A DNA stretch of 7,475 nt from the NCBI GenBank assembly GCA_018666055.1, contig JABJAS010000052.1, positions 1 through 7,475 of the forward strand, written 5' to 3'. The DNA is from Halieaceae bacterium. Lineage in GTDB: Bacteria; Pseudomonadota; Gammaproteobacteria; Pseudomonadales; Halieaceae. A model generated the notes under the pieces. That model saw only the letters and a list, made by a program, of their open reading frames with translations. It did no database searches and was not told where the DNA came from. Below, piece after piece: positions 1 through 7,475 of this stretch (positions are counted from its first letter, which is position 1; each line of letters opens with the position of its first letter). Position numbers and translations under genes: made by a program.

Positions 1-1083
<1,083 letters not shown>

Positions 1084-1089
1084 CGTTTT

Positions 1090-1095
1090 CTCCCC
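1090..1095 (-). promoter_or_regulatory. Ribosome binding site of ftsZ
   Basis: The transcribed strand reads GGGGAG six bases before the ftsZ ATG (1083-1081). It supports this start and suggests that ftsZ can be translated independently of ftsA, since it is the only complete gene start here that does not overlap its upstream gene. Confidence 0.8.
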
Positions 1096-1101
1096 GTTTT
1101 T

Positions 1102-1125
1102 AAAAAGGCCCAAACCCGCAGGGCC
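1102..1125 (-). terminator. Possible weak intrinsic terminator or attenuator between ftsA and ftsZ
   Basis: On the transcribed strand a GGCCC arm (1125-1121), a nine-base loop (1120-1112) and a GGGCC arm (1111-1107) are followed directly by five T (1106-1102). The form is that of a rho-independent terminator, but the stem is only five base pairs, so termination would be partial at best. It lies about 20 bases after the ftsA stop and just before the ftsZ ribosome binding site. It could instead be an mRNA processing or stability element, or chance. Confidence 0.4.
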
Positions 1126-1129
1126 CTGC
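1118..1129. repeat. Perfect 12-base palindrome in the ftsA-ftsZ gap
   Basis: The sequence GCAGGGCCCTGC is its own reverse complement. It overlaps the first arm and loop of the hairpin at 1102-1125, so pairing within it would compete with that hairpin. As RNA it would need at least a small loop, so only the outer bases could pair within one molecule. A protein-binding dyad is conceivable, but I do not recognise it as a known operator. Confidence 0.4.
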
Positions 1130-1144
1130 TAAAGCTTCTTATAT

Positions 1145-2386
1145 TTAAAAATGTCGAGCGAACCATTCCTTCACCCGCCCAGCAAAGCTCACACTTTGTG
1201 ATGCCAGTTCCTGACGCTCCCGAATCCCACTACGTACCTCCTCCGCGCCATAGAGGAGCAACCCCACTGCCGTGGCGTAAATCGGATTTCGGATAATGTC
1301 GTGTAATCCCCTCGCGTATTGGGGTGCGCCCAGCCTGACCGGCATATGGAAAATTTCTTCCGCCAAATCCACTGCGCCCTCCATCTTCGAGGTCCCGCCC
1401 GTGAGGACGACACCTGCAGGAATCAATTCTTCGTAGCCAGAGCGACGCAGCTCGGACTGAATCAGAGTGAAGAGCTCGTCGTAACGCGGCTCAACCACTT
1501 CAGCCAACGATTGTCGTGATAAATCTCTCGGTGGGCGGTCTCCGACGCTAGGGACTTTAATTGTCTCTTCAGCGCCAGCTAGCTGTGGTAACGCACAGGC
1601 ATAGCGGATCTTGATTTCCTCGGCGTGCTGAGTGGGGGTTCGAAGCGCCATTGCAATATCGTTGGTCACCTGATCGCCCGCAATTGGAATGACACCGGTA
1701 TGTCGGATCGAGCCATCGGTGAAAATGGCGATATCTGAGGTGCCACCGCCGATATCGACGAGACAGACGCCTAGATCGCGCTCATCCTCAGTGATGACGG
1801 AGTAGCTTGATGCCAATTGCTCGAGGATGATCCCATCCACTGACAAGCCACAGCGCTCTACACATTTTTCAATGTTCTGAGACGCGTTGACGGCACAGGT
1901 CACCAAGTGAACCTTTGCCTCTAGTCGCACACCAGACATACCAAGAGGCTCACGAATGCCGGACTGATTGTCGATGACATATTCTTGTGGAAGCACGTGC
2001 AGAATTTTCTGGTCAGCGGGAATAGCGACCGCTTGGGCTGCGTCAATCACCCGATCAACATCCTGCTGAAATACCTCTTGATCTCGAATCGCAACAATCC
2101 CATGCGAGTTCACAGAACGAATGTGACTTCCCGCAATACCGACGTATACCGAATGAATTTGGCATCCTGCCATCAGCTCGGCCTCTTCGACCGCCCGCTG
2201 GATAGCGTTCACCGTAGATTCGATGTTGACGACCACGCCCTTTTTCATGCCGCGGGAGGGATGGGAGCCAATCCCCACGACTTCAATGCCCCCGTCAGGG
2301 TCGATTTCCCCCACCACCGCGACCACCTTTGAGGTACCAATATCAAGCCCTACAATCATGTGTTTGCCGTCATCATTGGCCATCAT
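1145..2386 (-). CDS. ftsA: Cell division protein FtsA, actin-like membrane tether of the Z ring
   Basis: FtsA is an ATP-binding actin homologue that anchors FtsZ filaments to the inner membrane and signals to the septal synthesis complex. The product has 413 residues, close to the 420 of E. coli. Motifs in order are phosphate-1 VGLDIGTSKV (12-21), the FtsA-specific 1C subdomain (roughly 84-165), phosphate-2 LVDIGGGTSDIAIF (209-222) and the adenosine motif VVLTGGTSKMEG (326-337). The C-terminal segment 400-413, containing VKEWFARHF, is an amphipathic membrane-targeting helix. The gene opens with tandem ATGATG. The first ATG (2386) overlaps the ftsQ stop as ATGA and the second (2383) as TGATG. 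The ribosome site GGGGAG lies four bases before the first and seven before the second, so the second may be the true start, giving 412 residues. The stop is TAA at 1147-1145. All core motifs look intact. Confidence 0.98.
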   Translation of the reverse strand: MMANDDGKHMIVGLDIGTSKVVAVVGEIDPDGGIEVVGIGSHPSRGMKKGVVVNIESTVNAIQRAVEEAELMAGCQIHSVYVGIAGSHIRSVNSHGIVAIRDQEVFQQDVDRVIDAAQAVAIPADQKILHVLPQEYVIDNQSGIREPLGMSGVRLEAKVHLVTCAVNASQNIEKCVERCGLSVDGIILEQLASSYSVITEDERDLGVCLVDIGGGTSDIAIFTDGSIRHTGVIPIAGDQVTNDIAMALRTPTQHAEEIKIRYACALPQLAGAEETIKVPSVGDRPPRDLSRQSLAEVVEPRYDELFTLIQSELRRSGYEELIPAGVVLTGGTSKMEGAVDLAEEIFHMPVRLGAPQYARGLHDIIRNPIYATAVGLLLYGAEEVRSGIRERQELASQSVSFAGRVKEWFARHF

Positions 2387-3177
2387 CCCTCTCCCCTACT
2401 TCGTAGTGGCTGCATTGCCAGTGCCGAGTGACCGAATGTCACCGCCGCACCATGCTCGTAGCGCAGATCAATCTTTTCGACCGTCTGAGTTGATAACTTA
2501 TCGCTCCACAACTGTTTAAAACGGGTCACCCGTCGCAACAGTTCGTTCGCACCCAGTGCAAGTTGAACGCCGTTCATCAATCGCACTGACAATTGCCCTA
2601 ATCCATCAATCGATAGCTCTTCGATCGTGAGGCCCTCGGATTCAAGCTGCGATGTCAGCATTTGGTAACGCCTTGTCAGAGTCCCCTCCGCGCCTTCTGG
2701 GCCGCTGAGTAGCGGGAGATGTACGTACTGATCATCCTGCGTCGCAGCAAAGAACTGCCCCTGATGATTGAGATACCCGGTATCGCTCCAACGCGCTAAT
2801 GGCCTCTGCTCGACCAACACCACCTCAATCTCTGCGGGCCATCGCCGTCGCGTATTGACCTTATAAATCCAAGGCAAGGACTCCAATTCATCTCGCAAAT
2901 CGCGCAGATCTGCAGCCATAAAGCCATCAGTAATCCTCGGCGTTAAGCGAGCCTGAATCACCTCGGTATCAATGTGACGCACATCCCCCCGGACTGTCAG
3001 CGTCTTAACCTGCTTCGCCGCTAACGCCGTCACACCCTGATATAGCCCGACACCTATCAGGGTCAGCGCACAACCTAGAAGCAGTCGATTACACCAACGC
3101 CGCAACGTCGATATTGCGTCAGTCGACGTTATGGCAGTCAGGCGAGCACCAGCCATCAGAGGGTCAGTCTTACGCAT
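2383..3177 (-). CDS. ftsQ: Cell division protein FtsQ, bitopic divisome scaffold
   Basis: FtsQ is an inner-membrane protein with a periplasmic body that joins the early divisome to FtsB/FtsL and the septal peptidoglycan synthase. The 264-residue product has a short basic cytoplasmic tail, one membrane segment at about 32-53, and a POTRA domain from about 57 to 127 that includes SLPWIYKVNTRRRWP and VVLVEQRPLARW. The FtsQ/DivIB domain follows. The strand KIDLRYEHGAAVTFG (235-249) matches the region of E. coli FtsQ that docks FtsB, with Tyr240 at the position of E. coli Tyr248. The start at 3177 overlaps ddlB by eight bases. A run of five G at 3188-3184 sits six bases upstream and serves as a modest ribosome site. 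The Met at residue 8 has no ribosome site, so I kept the first ATG. The sequence is divergent, as usual for FtsQ, but position and architecture make the call firm. Confidence 0.95.
   Translation of the reverse strand: MRKTDPLMAGARLTAITSTDAISTLRRWCNRLLLGCALTLIGVGLYQGVTALAAKQVKTLTVRGDVRHIDTEVIQARLTPRITDGFMAADLRDLRDELESLPWIYKVNTRRRWPAEIEVVLVEQRPLARWSDTGYLNHQGQFFAATQDDQYVHLPLLSGPEGAEGTLTRRYQMLTSQLESEGLTIEELSIDGLGQLSVRLMNGVQLALGANELLRRVTRFKQLWSDKLSTQTVEKIDLRYEHGAAVTFGHSALAMQPLRSRGEG
2391..2396 (-). promoter_or_regulatory. Ribosome binding site of ftsA
   Basis: GGGGAG on the transcribed strand lies inside the end of ftsQ. Spacing is four bases to the first ATG of the ATGATG pair and seven to the second, so by usual spacing it slightly favours the second. 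This is the basis for the one-residue uncertainty in the FtsA start. Confidence 0.65.
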
Positions 3178-4096
3178 GTCTTACCCCCACACTTTCTGTA
3201 TAAATGCGAGATAACAGGTCCGCTAAGGAGAGTCCCGCAGCCTTTGCCGACAAAGGCACCAAGCTATGCGATGTCATACCAGGGACGGTGTTGACCTCCA
3301 GCAAATGCCAAGCGCCCACCTGATCACGAATCACATCGACGCGACCCCATACTGAGCAGCCCGCCGCGTGAAACGCGGAGGATGCTAACTGAGCGAGCGC
3401 CGCTTCGTCGTGATCATTCAAACCAGAGGGGCAGAAAAATTGCGTTTCATCAGAGCGGTACTTCGCCTCAAAGTCATAAAAATCTCCTGGGACTTCGATA
3501 CGAATGCTGGGTAAGGTGCCGTCTCCGAGTATTGAAATCGTGTACTCAGCGCCTTCGATGAATTGCTCAGCCAGCACTTCGGTACCATAGGTCGCGGCAT
3601 GCTGATAAGCAGCCTCGAGTTCCTTGCCAGTGCTTGCCTTCGCCATCCCCAGCGAGGAGCCCTCCAAAGACGGCTTCACAAACACAGTGCCCAAATCAGC
3701 AATGACGGCGTCCCAATCGCATCCCGCCTCGAGCACTCGGAAATCAGGGGTAGGAAAGCCTGCCCCCTGCCACAGTATCTTGGTCCGTATCTTGTCCATT
3801 GAGAGCGCTGAGCCTAAAACACCCGATCCGCTATAGGGCAATCGCATCAGATCTAAGAGACCCTGAATAGTGCCGTCTTCACCCCCCGGCCCATGCAGCA
3901 AATTGAAGGCAAACGAGACCTCATTTAACTGCGTCATCCAACCCGCTAGCGCGGGATCAATAGGCAAAACATGTGCCCCGGCCTGCTCCAAAGCGCGCGC
4001 AACATTTTTGCCGCTCTCGAGCGAAATCGCTCTCTCTGCCGAAGTGCCTCCCAATAGCACCGCGACTGTTTTGCCATCAATCCAGTTCTGATTCAT
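3170..4096 (-). CDS. ddlB: D-alanine--D-alanine ligase DdlB
   Basis: This ATP-grasp enzyme joins two D-alanines in the cytoplasm to form the dipeptide that MurF adds to the peptidoglycan precursor. The length of 308 residues is close to E. coli DdlB (306). Visible motifs are GGTSAERAIS (16-25) with Glu21 for the first D-Ala site, SALSMDKIRTK (96-106), KPSLEGSSLGM (141-151) with Ser147, the omega-loop segment YDFEAKYRSDETQFFCPSG (207-225) with Lys212 and Tyr213, and the Mg-binding residues Asp254 (GRVDV), Glu267 and Asn269 (EVNTVPGMTSHSLVP). One difference is HGPGGEDG at 68-75, where many homologues have HGRGGEDG. The start ATG at 4096 overlaps the murC stop as ATGA. A GAGG site at 4104-4107 lies seven bases upstream. 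The TyrLys-type active site and the dcw position indicate a D-Ala-D-Ala rather than a D-Ala-D-Lac ligase. Confidence 0.97.
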   Translation of the reverse strand: MNQNWIDGKTVAVLLGGTSAERAISLESGKNVARALEQAGAHVLPIDPALAGWMTQLNEVSFAFNLLHGPGGEDGTIQGLLDLMRLPYSGSGVLGSALSMDKIRTKILWQGAGFPTPDFRVLEAGCDWDAVIADLGTVFVKPSLEGSSLGMAKASTGKELEAAYQHAATYGTEVLAEQFIEGAEYTISILGDGTLPSIRIEVPGDFYDFEAKYRSDETQFFCPSGLNDHDEAALAQLASSAFHAAGCSVWGRVDVIRDQVGAWHLLEVNTVPGMTSHSLVPLSAKAAGLSLADLLSRIYTESVGVRHA

Positions 4097-5529
4097 GACA
4101 GCACCTCAAGTCTCTCGGCCTGTGCGAGGGTTGCAGCAAGTCGGCCTATGTCACCAGCACCTTGCATCAACAACACATCCTGATCTTGCAGCACTTCAAT
4201 CAAGGTCGTCGCCAACTGTGTCTGGTCTGAGACGACGATAGGATCGACCGCGCCACCGGCGCGTATCGCATGAGCCAAGCTAAGAGAGTCAGCACCTTTA
4301 ATGAATGGCTCACCAGCTGAATACACATCAAGTAACACAAGCTGCTGACCTTCACTCAACACCGAGACAAACTCATCAAAATGATCGCGTGTACGGGTAT
4401 AACGATGAGGTTGGTAGACCATGACCAGTCGCCGATCTACGAAAGCCTCTTGGACTGCCTTCAACGTCACCGCTAATTCGGTGGGATGGTGTCCATAATC
4501 ATCAATGAGTCGCGCTGAACCGGTTGACCACATCACATCACCCAAGTCAGAAAAGCGGCGTCCAACACCACTGAACTCGGACAGCCCGACTGCGATAGCC
4601 TGATCAGCAATATTGAGTTCAGAGCACAGTGCCGCTGCGCCAGCCGCATTCTGAGCGTTGTGAAGACCTGGCATCCCAATGGTCAGCGCCAAGGGTGTCG
4701 CACCATCGGGTCGAATCAGATCAAAGTGGCTGCGCAGCCCATCTGCACAATAGTTTTCCAACCGATAATCGGCGTCTTGGTGCTGCCCATAAGTCACCAC
4801 TCGTCGTGTCAGATTAGGTAACAGATCCTGAACACCGCGATCATCGAGGCACATCACAGCAGAACCATAGAAGGGCAAGTTGTGCAGAAAACCGTCAAAC
4901 GCTTGGATATAACGCGCCAGGTCACCCTCATAGTGATCCATATGGTCCGCTTCGATATTAGTGACCAGCGCCATCATCGGCTGAAGATGTAAAAAGGAGG
5001 CATCACTCTCGTCGGCTTCGACGACCCAATAACTCCCCTCACCCAAGGCAGCATTGCTCCCCGTTTTATTGAGCAACCCACCAATGACAAAGGTGGGATC
5101 CGCACCTGCCTCATCAAGAATAGAGGCGATTAAGCTGGTCGTCGTGGTCTTGCCATGCGTGCCCGCTATCGCAATACCAAAGCGATATCGCATCAACTCA
5201 GCTAACATCTCAGCGCGAGGCACCACTGGAATCCTTGCTTTTTTCGCCGCGATACACTCGGGGTTGTCCTCCGAGATCGCCGCCGATACCACCAGCACAT
5301 CGGCGTGTTGAATGTGTTCAGCTTGATGACCGATAAAGATGTTAATACCCAATGAGCGCAATCGCATAATGGCGGTACTATCAGAAACATCCGATCCTGA
5401 AACCGTGTAGCCAAGACCCTTCAGGACCTCTGCTATGCCGCTCATACCGGCGCCGCCAATACCCACCATGAAAATGTGATGGATCCGACCCATCGAGGGC
5501 ACTGGGGCTGTGGACTCAGTCATTCGCAT
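4093..5529 (-). CDS. murC: UDP-N-acetylmuramate--L-alanine ligase MurC
   Basis: MurC is the cytoplasmic ATP-dependent ligase that adds the first residue, L-alanine, to UDP-MurNAc. The 478 residues show the three Mur ligase domains: an N-terminal UDP-binding fold with GIGGAGMSGIAEVL (23-36), the ATP-binding centre with AGTHGKTTT (122-130, P-loop Lys127), EADESDASF (171-179) and NIEADHMDHY (191-200), and the C-terminal domain with GVGRRF (321-326), DDYGHHPTE (343-351) and QPHRYTRTRD (373-382). The start at 5529 lies 14 bases inside murG and has AGAGGTGG at 5540-5533, with the AGAGG core six bases away. The alternative ATG at residue 3 (5523) would be twelve bases from that core, so the first ATG is preferred. 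The stop TGA at 4095-4093 overlaps the ddlB ATG. No murB gene lies between murC and ddlB. Confidence 0.98.
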   Translation of the reverse strand: MRMTESTAPVPSMGRIHHIFMVGIGGAGMSGIAEVLKGLGYTVSGSDVSDSTAIMRLRSLGINIFIGHQAEHIQHADVLVVSAAISEDNPECIAAKKARIPVVPRAEMLAELMRYRFGIAIAGTHGKTTTTSLIASILDEAGADPTFVIGGLLNKTGSNAALGEGSYWVVEADESDASFLHLQPMMALVTNIEADHMDHYEGDLARYIQAFDGFLHNLPFYGSAVMCLDDRGVQDLLPNLTRRVVTYGQHQDADYRLENYCADGLRSHFDLIRPDGATPLALTIGMPGLHNAQNAAGAAALCSELNIADQAIAVGLSEFSGVGRRFSDLGDVMWSTGSARLIDDYGHHPTELAVTLKAVQEAFVDRRLVMVYQPHRYTRTRDHFDEFVSVLSEGQQLVLLDVYSAGEPFIKGADSLSLAHAIRAGGAVDPIVVSDQTQLATTLIEVLQDQDVLLMQGAGDIGRLAATLAQAERLEVLS

Positions 5530-6646
5530 GAGCCACCTCTGTTAGACTTGCCACCACTTCATCGGTGGCATTAGCCGTGATCATCCCCAGGGAGCGCCGT
5601 GCCATCTCCAGCAAACTCGCAGGCGACTGAATCCATTGTTCCAGACGCTCGGCGACCCGCTCAGGCGTGGCTTCACTCTGCGCCACGATCACGGCGCCGC
5701 CTGTCTCGGCCAGTACCTGCGCGTTACGTGTCTGGTGATCATCGATCGCGTGAGGCAACGGGATGAGTATGCTAGGTGTTCCTGTCGCCGCCAGCTCCGA
5801 TACCGTCAACGCACCGGCTCGCGCAATCACCACATCAGCCCATGCGTAAGCGGTTGCCATATCGTCAATAAAATCGTCTCGTTGGCATTGGGAAAATTGA
5901 CTCCCCTGCCATGCCTCGTCTGCGGCTGACCGATTTCTTTCGCCACATTGTTGCCAAACAGCGATGGACTCTCCCAGCCCTTTGATCACCAGGCGATCGA
6001 TGGTGGGCGGTAAAAGGCGATTGAGCGGTGCCGCACCCAAGCTGCCACCCAATACGAGCACGTTCAGTGGCCGCTGCGCTGAGAAACCTGAAAGTTCGGC
6101 TAAGCCACTGCGATCCACCTCACAGAGGTTGGCACGCACAGGATTACCAACGACACGGGCGTCGCGGCGTCGCGCAAAGTCACCCGGCAAACCACACAGA
6201 ACACGCTTTGCCAAAGGGGCTAACCATCTATTGGTGGTACCTGCCACTGCATTTTGCTCGTGGATGACTAGCGGTAACCGCGTCAACCAAGCCGCAAGAC
6301 CTGCTGGACCCGCTGCATAACCTCCCATTCCTAAAACAACATCGGGTCGCACACGTCTGATAATGCTCACCGATCGCCACAAGCCACCGATCACCCGAAA
6401 AAGGCTCCGCGCTCGATCAAAGAGACTTTTTCCCCGAAGACCCGACACGTCCAGGCAATGCAATGGAATTCCGGATGCAGGCACGAGTCGATGTTCGATT
6501 CCCCGCTCGGTGCCGATCCACTCTACGGTCCAACCCTGCTCAGACAACACGCGGGCCACAGCGAGCGCAGGATAAACATGCCCCCCCGTTCCACCTGCCG
6601 CAATCAAGGCGCGATGCCCATTGTGATGCGTTGAGTAGGCCGTCAT
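5516..6646 (-). CDS. murG: MurG, lipid I to lipid II GlcNAc transferase
   Basis: MurG is the peripheral inner-membrane GT-B glycosyltransferase that moves GlcNAc from UDP-GlcNAc to lipid I to make lipid II. The 376-residue product (E. coli 355) carries the N-terminal G-loop GGTGGHVYP (18-26), GMGGYAAGP (106-114), HEQN (129-132), NPVR (168-171), the second glycine loop GGSLGA (200-205), and the UDP-GlcNAc site ARAGALTVSELA (275-286) with Glu284 at the position of E. coli Glu269. HAIDDHQTRNA begins at 299, a form typical of gammaproteobacteria such as Pseudomonas. The same frame stays open upstream to 7069, but that stretch is antiphase to ftsW and is not MurG. The ATG at 6646 overlaps the ftsW stop as ATGA and has GGAGA at 6656-6652, five bases upstream. 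The extra length is mostly about ten residues at the N-terminus plus the C-terminal tail. Confidence 0.97.
   Translation of the reverse strand: MTAYSTHHNGHRALIAAGGTGGHVYPALAVARVLSEQGWTVEWIGTERGIEHRLVPASGIPLHCLDVSGLRGKSLFDRARSLFRVIGGLWRSVSIIRRVRPDVVLGMGGYAAGPAGLAAWLTRLPLVIHEQNAVAGTTNRWLAPLAKRVLCGLPGDFARRRDARVVGNPVRANLCEVDRSGLAELSGFSAQRPLNVLVLGGSLGAAPLNRLLPPTIDRLVIKGLGESIAVWQQCGERNRSAADEAWQGSQFSQCQRDDFIDDMATAYAWADVVIARAGALTVSELAATGTPSILIPLPHAIDDHQTRNAQVLAETGGAVIVAQSEATPERVAERLEQWIQSPASLLEMARRSLGMITANATDEVVASLTEVAHAND
5533..5540 (-). promoter_or_regulatory. Ribosome binding site of murC
   Basis: AGAGGTGG on the transcribed strand lies inside the end of murG. Its AGAGG core is six bases before the ATG at 5529 and twelve before the in-frame ATG at 5523. 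It decides the choice of the upstream start. Confidence 0.75.
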
Positions 6647-7475
6647 ACCAATCTCCGCGACACGGTTTGATCGGTACGCTGCTCTGATCGTAACTGCTGA
6701 GCAATACGCAGTACGATACCCAGCAGGGCACAGTTTATGACCAAGCTTGATCCGCCATAACTGACGAAGGGTAGCGTCAAGCCTTTGGTGGGCAGTAATC
6801 CCGAGCTCGCTCCCATGTTGATGAAAACTTGTCCGGCAAACATGAGGCCAACGCCAAAACAAAGATAAGCCGCAAAACCATTCCCCTCGGCCGCAGCCCG
6901 CCAACCGGTCTGCATAATGCGGGTAACTAAGCCGACAAATAATAGAATCAGTACGAGTGCGCCGAATAGTCCCGTTTCCTCTGCCCATATCGAAAAGACA
7001 AAGTCGGTATGAGCTTCCGGTAAATAAAATAACTTCTGAATACTGTTGCCGAGTCCCACACCGAACCATTCCCCTCGACCAAAGGCGATGAGCGATTGCA
7101 CCAATTGGAAGCCAGCGCCAAACGGGTCTGACCAGGGATCTTGGTAAGCGGTGAGTCGCTGTAATCGGTAGGGCGCACTGAACACCAATACCAAAAAACC
7201 CAAGGCGACAGATGCAAGCAGTGCGAGCACGTATAGTAATCGAGCGCCCGCCAGAAACATCATCCCCACCACGGCACCCACAGCGATCACTGTGGCGCCA
7301 AAGTCAGGCTCCAGTAGCAGCAAAAACGCGACGATACCCAGAATAAAAATGAGTTTAGCCAGTCCTTGCCAGTGATGGCGTACGGCATCCTCCTGTCTCA
7401 CTAAGTAACCAGCGGTATAGAGGAGCAGCGCAAACTTAGCGAATTCCGATGGCTGCACCGTCAATGCTCCCAACA
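6643..7475 (-). CDS. ftsW: FtsW, septal SEDS peptidoglycan polymerase (5' end outside window)
   Basis: FtsW is the multi-pass inner-membrane SEDS glycosyltransferase that polymerises lipid II at the septum, in complex with the transpeptidase FtsI and activated through FtsQLB. The frame is open to the window edge and 276 residues are seen; by comparison with E. coli FtsW the missing N-terminal part is roughly 140 residues. The TTG at 7473 is an internal codon, not a start. Visible features are VQPSEFAK, several hydrophobic helices, the YRLQRLTAYQDPWSDPFGAGFQ region, and the large periplasmic loop GRGEWFGVGLGNSIQKLFYLPEAHTDFVFS. Its Asp (codon 7005-7003) is the equivalent of the proposed catalytic Asp297 of E. 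coli. GLLPTKGLTLPFVSYGGSS, the SEDS signature, precedes the last helix. PEAHTDF and LPTKGLTLPFVSYGGSS favour FtsW over RodA, as does the dcw context. The stop TGA at 6645-6643 overlaps the murG start. Confidence 0.97.
   Translation of the reverse strand, partial: LGALTVQPSEFAKFALLLYTAGYLVRQEDAVRHHWQGLAKLIFILGIVAFLLLLEPDFGATVIAVGAVVGMMFLAGARLLYVLALLASVALGFLVLVFSAPYRLQRLTAYQDPWSDPFGAGFQLVQSLIAFGRGEWFGVGLGNSIQKLFYLPEAHTDFVFSIWAEETGLFGALVLILLFVGLVTRIMQTGWRAAAEGNGFAAYLCFGVGLMFAGQVFINMGASSGLLPTKGLTLPFVSYGGSSLVINCALLGIVLRIAQQLRSEQRTDQTVSRRLV
6652..6656 (-). promoter_or_regulatory. Ribosome binding site of murG
   Basis: GGAGA on the transcribed strand lies five bases before the ATG at 6646, inside the last codons of ftsW. 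It fixes the MurG start against the much longer open frame that reaches 7069. Confidence 0.7.

Noticed and set aside
1138..1166. Possible promoter just before ftsZ, with TATAAG (1143-1138, minus strand) as a -10
   Set aside because: No acceptable -35 is found at 16-18 bases spacing, and transcription from it would start next to the hairpin at 1102-1125. The AT-rich tract at the ftsA stop explains the match.
3197..3225. TATACA (3202-3197, minus strand) in the end of ddlB as an internal ftsQ promoter
   Set aside because: It matches four of six -10 bases, with no -35 at usual spacing. Internal promoters are known for this cluster in E. coli, but this sequence alone does not support one.
6647..7069. 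Upstream in-frame extension of murG to a 517-residue product
   Set aside because: The extension overlaps the conserved 3' half of ftsW in another frame and matches nothing in MurG. The ATG at 6646 has a ribosome site and gives the normal N-terminal glycine loop at residue 18.
7471..7473. TTG as a start codon of a short ftsW
   Set aside because: The frame continues to the window edge, and the codon falls inside the conserved region before VQPSEFAK, so the gene is simply truncated by the window.

Overview
The window is an uninterrupted piece of a division and cell wall (dcw) cluster, read entirely from the minus strand. In transcription order, from high to low coordinates, it holds ftsW (5' end cut by the window edge), murG, murC, ddlB, ftsQ, ftsA and ftsZ (3' end cut by the window edge). 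This order, with no murB between murC and ddl, is the classic gammaproteobacterial arrangement seen in Escherichia and Pseudomonas. The protein motifs agree: the MurG HAIDDHQTRNA segment, the FtsA C-terminal amphipathic helix, the FtsQ LRYEHGAAV strand, and the FtsZ T7 loop and linker. Base composition is moderate, a little over half GC by eye. I infer a free-living, probably marine or aquatic gammaproteobacterium. A Cellvibrionales/Halieaceae-like lineage is a guess from general resemblance and is not demonstrated.

Layout: ftsW 3' part (6643-7475), murG (5516-6646), murC (4093-5529), ddlB (3170-4096), ftsQ (2383-3177), ftsA (1145-2386), a 61-base gap (1084-1144), and ftsZ 5' part (1-1083). 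Every junction from ftsW to ftsA is an overlap of 4 to 14 bases, three of them through an ATGA start/stop overlap. This points to one polycistronic message with translational coupling. The only non-coding stretch is the ftsA-ftsZ gap. It carries a short GC hairpin followed by five T on the transcribed strand, a 12-base palindrome overlapping that hairpin, and a good ribosome binding site for ftsZ. No stretch over 300 bases lacks a gene.

How the genes work together: MurC adds L-alanine to UDP-MurNAc, DdlB makes the D-Ala-D-Ala dipeptide, and MurG converts lipid I to lipid II. FtsW polymerises lipid II at the septum together with a class B PBP. FtsZ forms the cytoplasmic ring, FtsA tethers it to the membrane, and FtsQ links the ring to FtsB/FtsL and the septal synthase. 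The catalytic and binding motifs I looked for are present in all seven, and none of the genes looks broken.

I looked for an undescribed system and found none. There is no mobile element, CRISPR array, RNA gene or foreign-looking gene. The points most worth a second look are the hairpin between ftsA and ftsZ, the tandem ATGATG start of ftsA, and minor residue differences.
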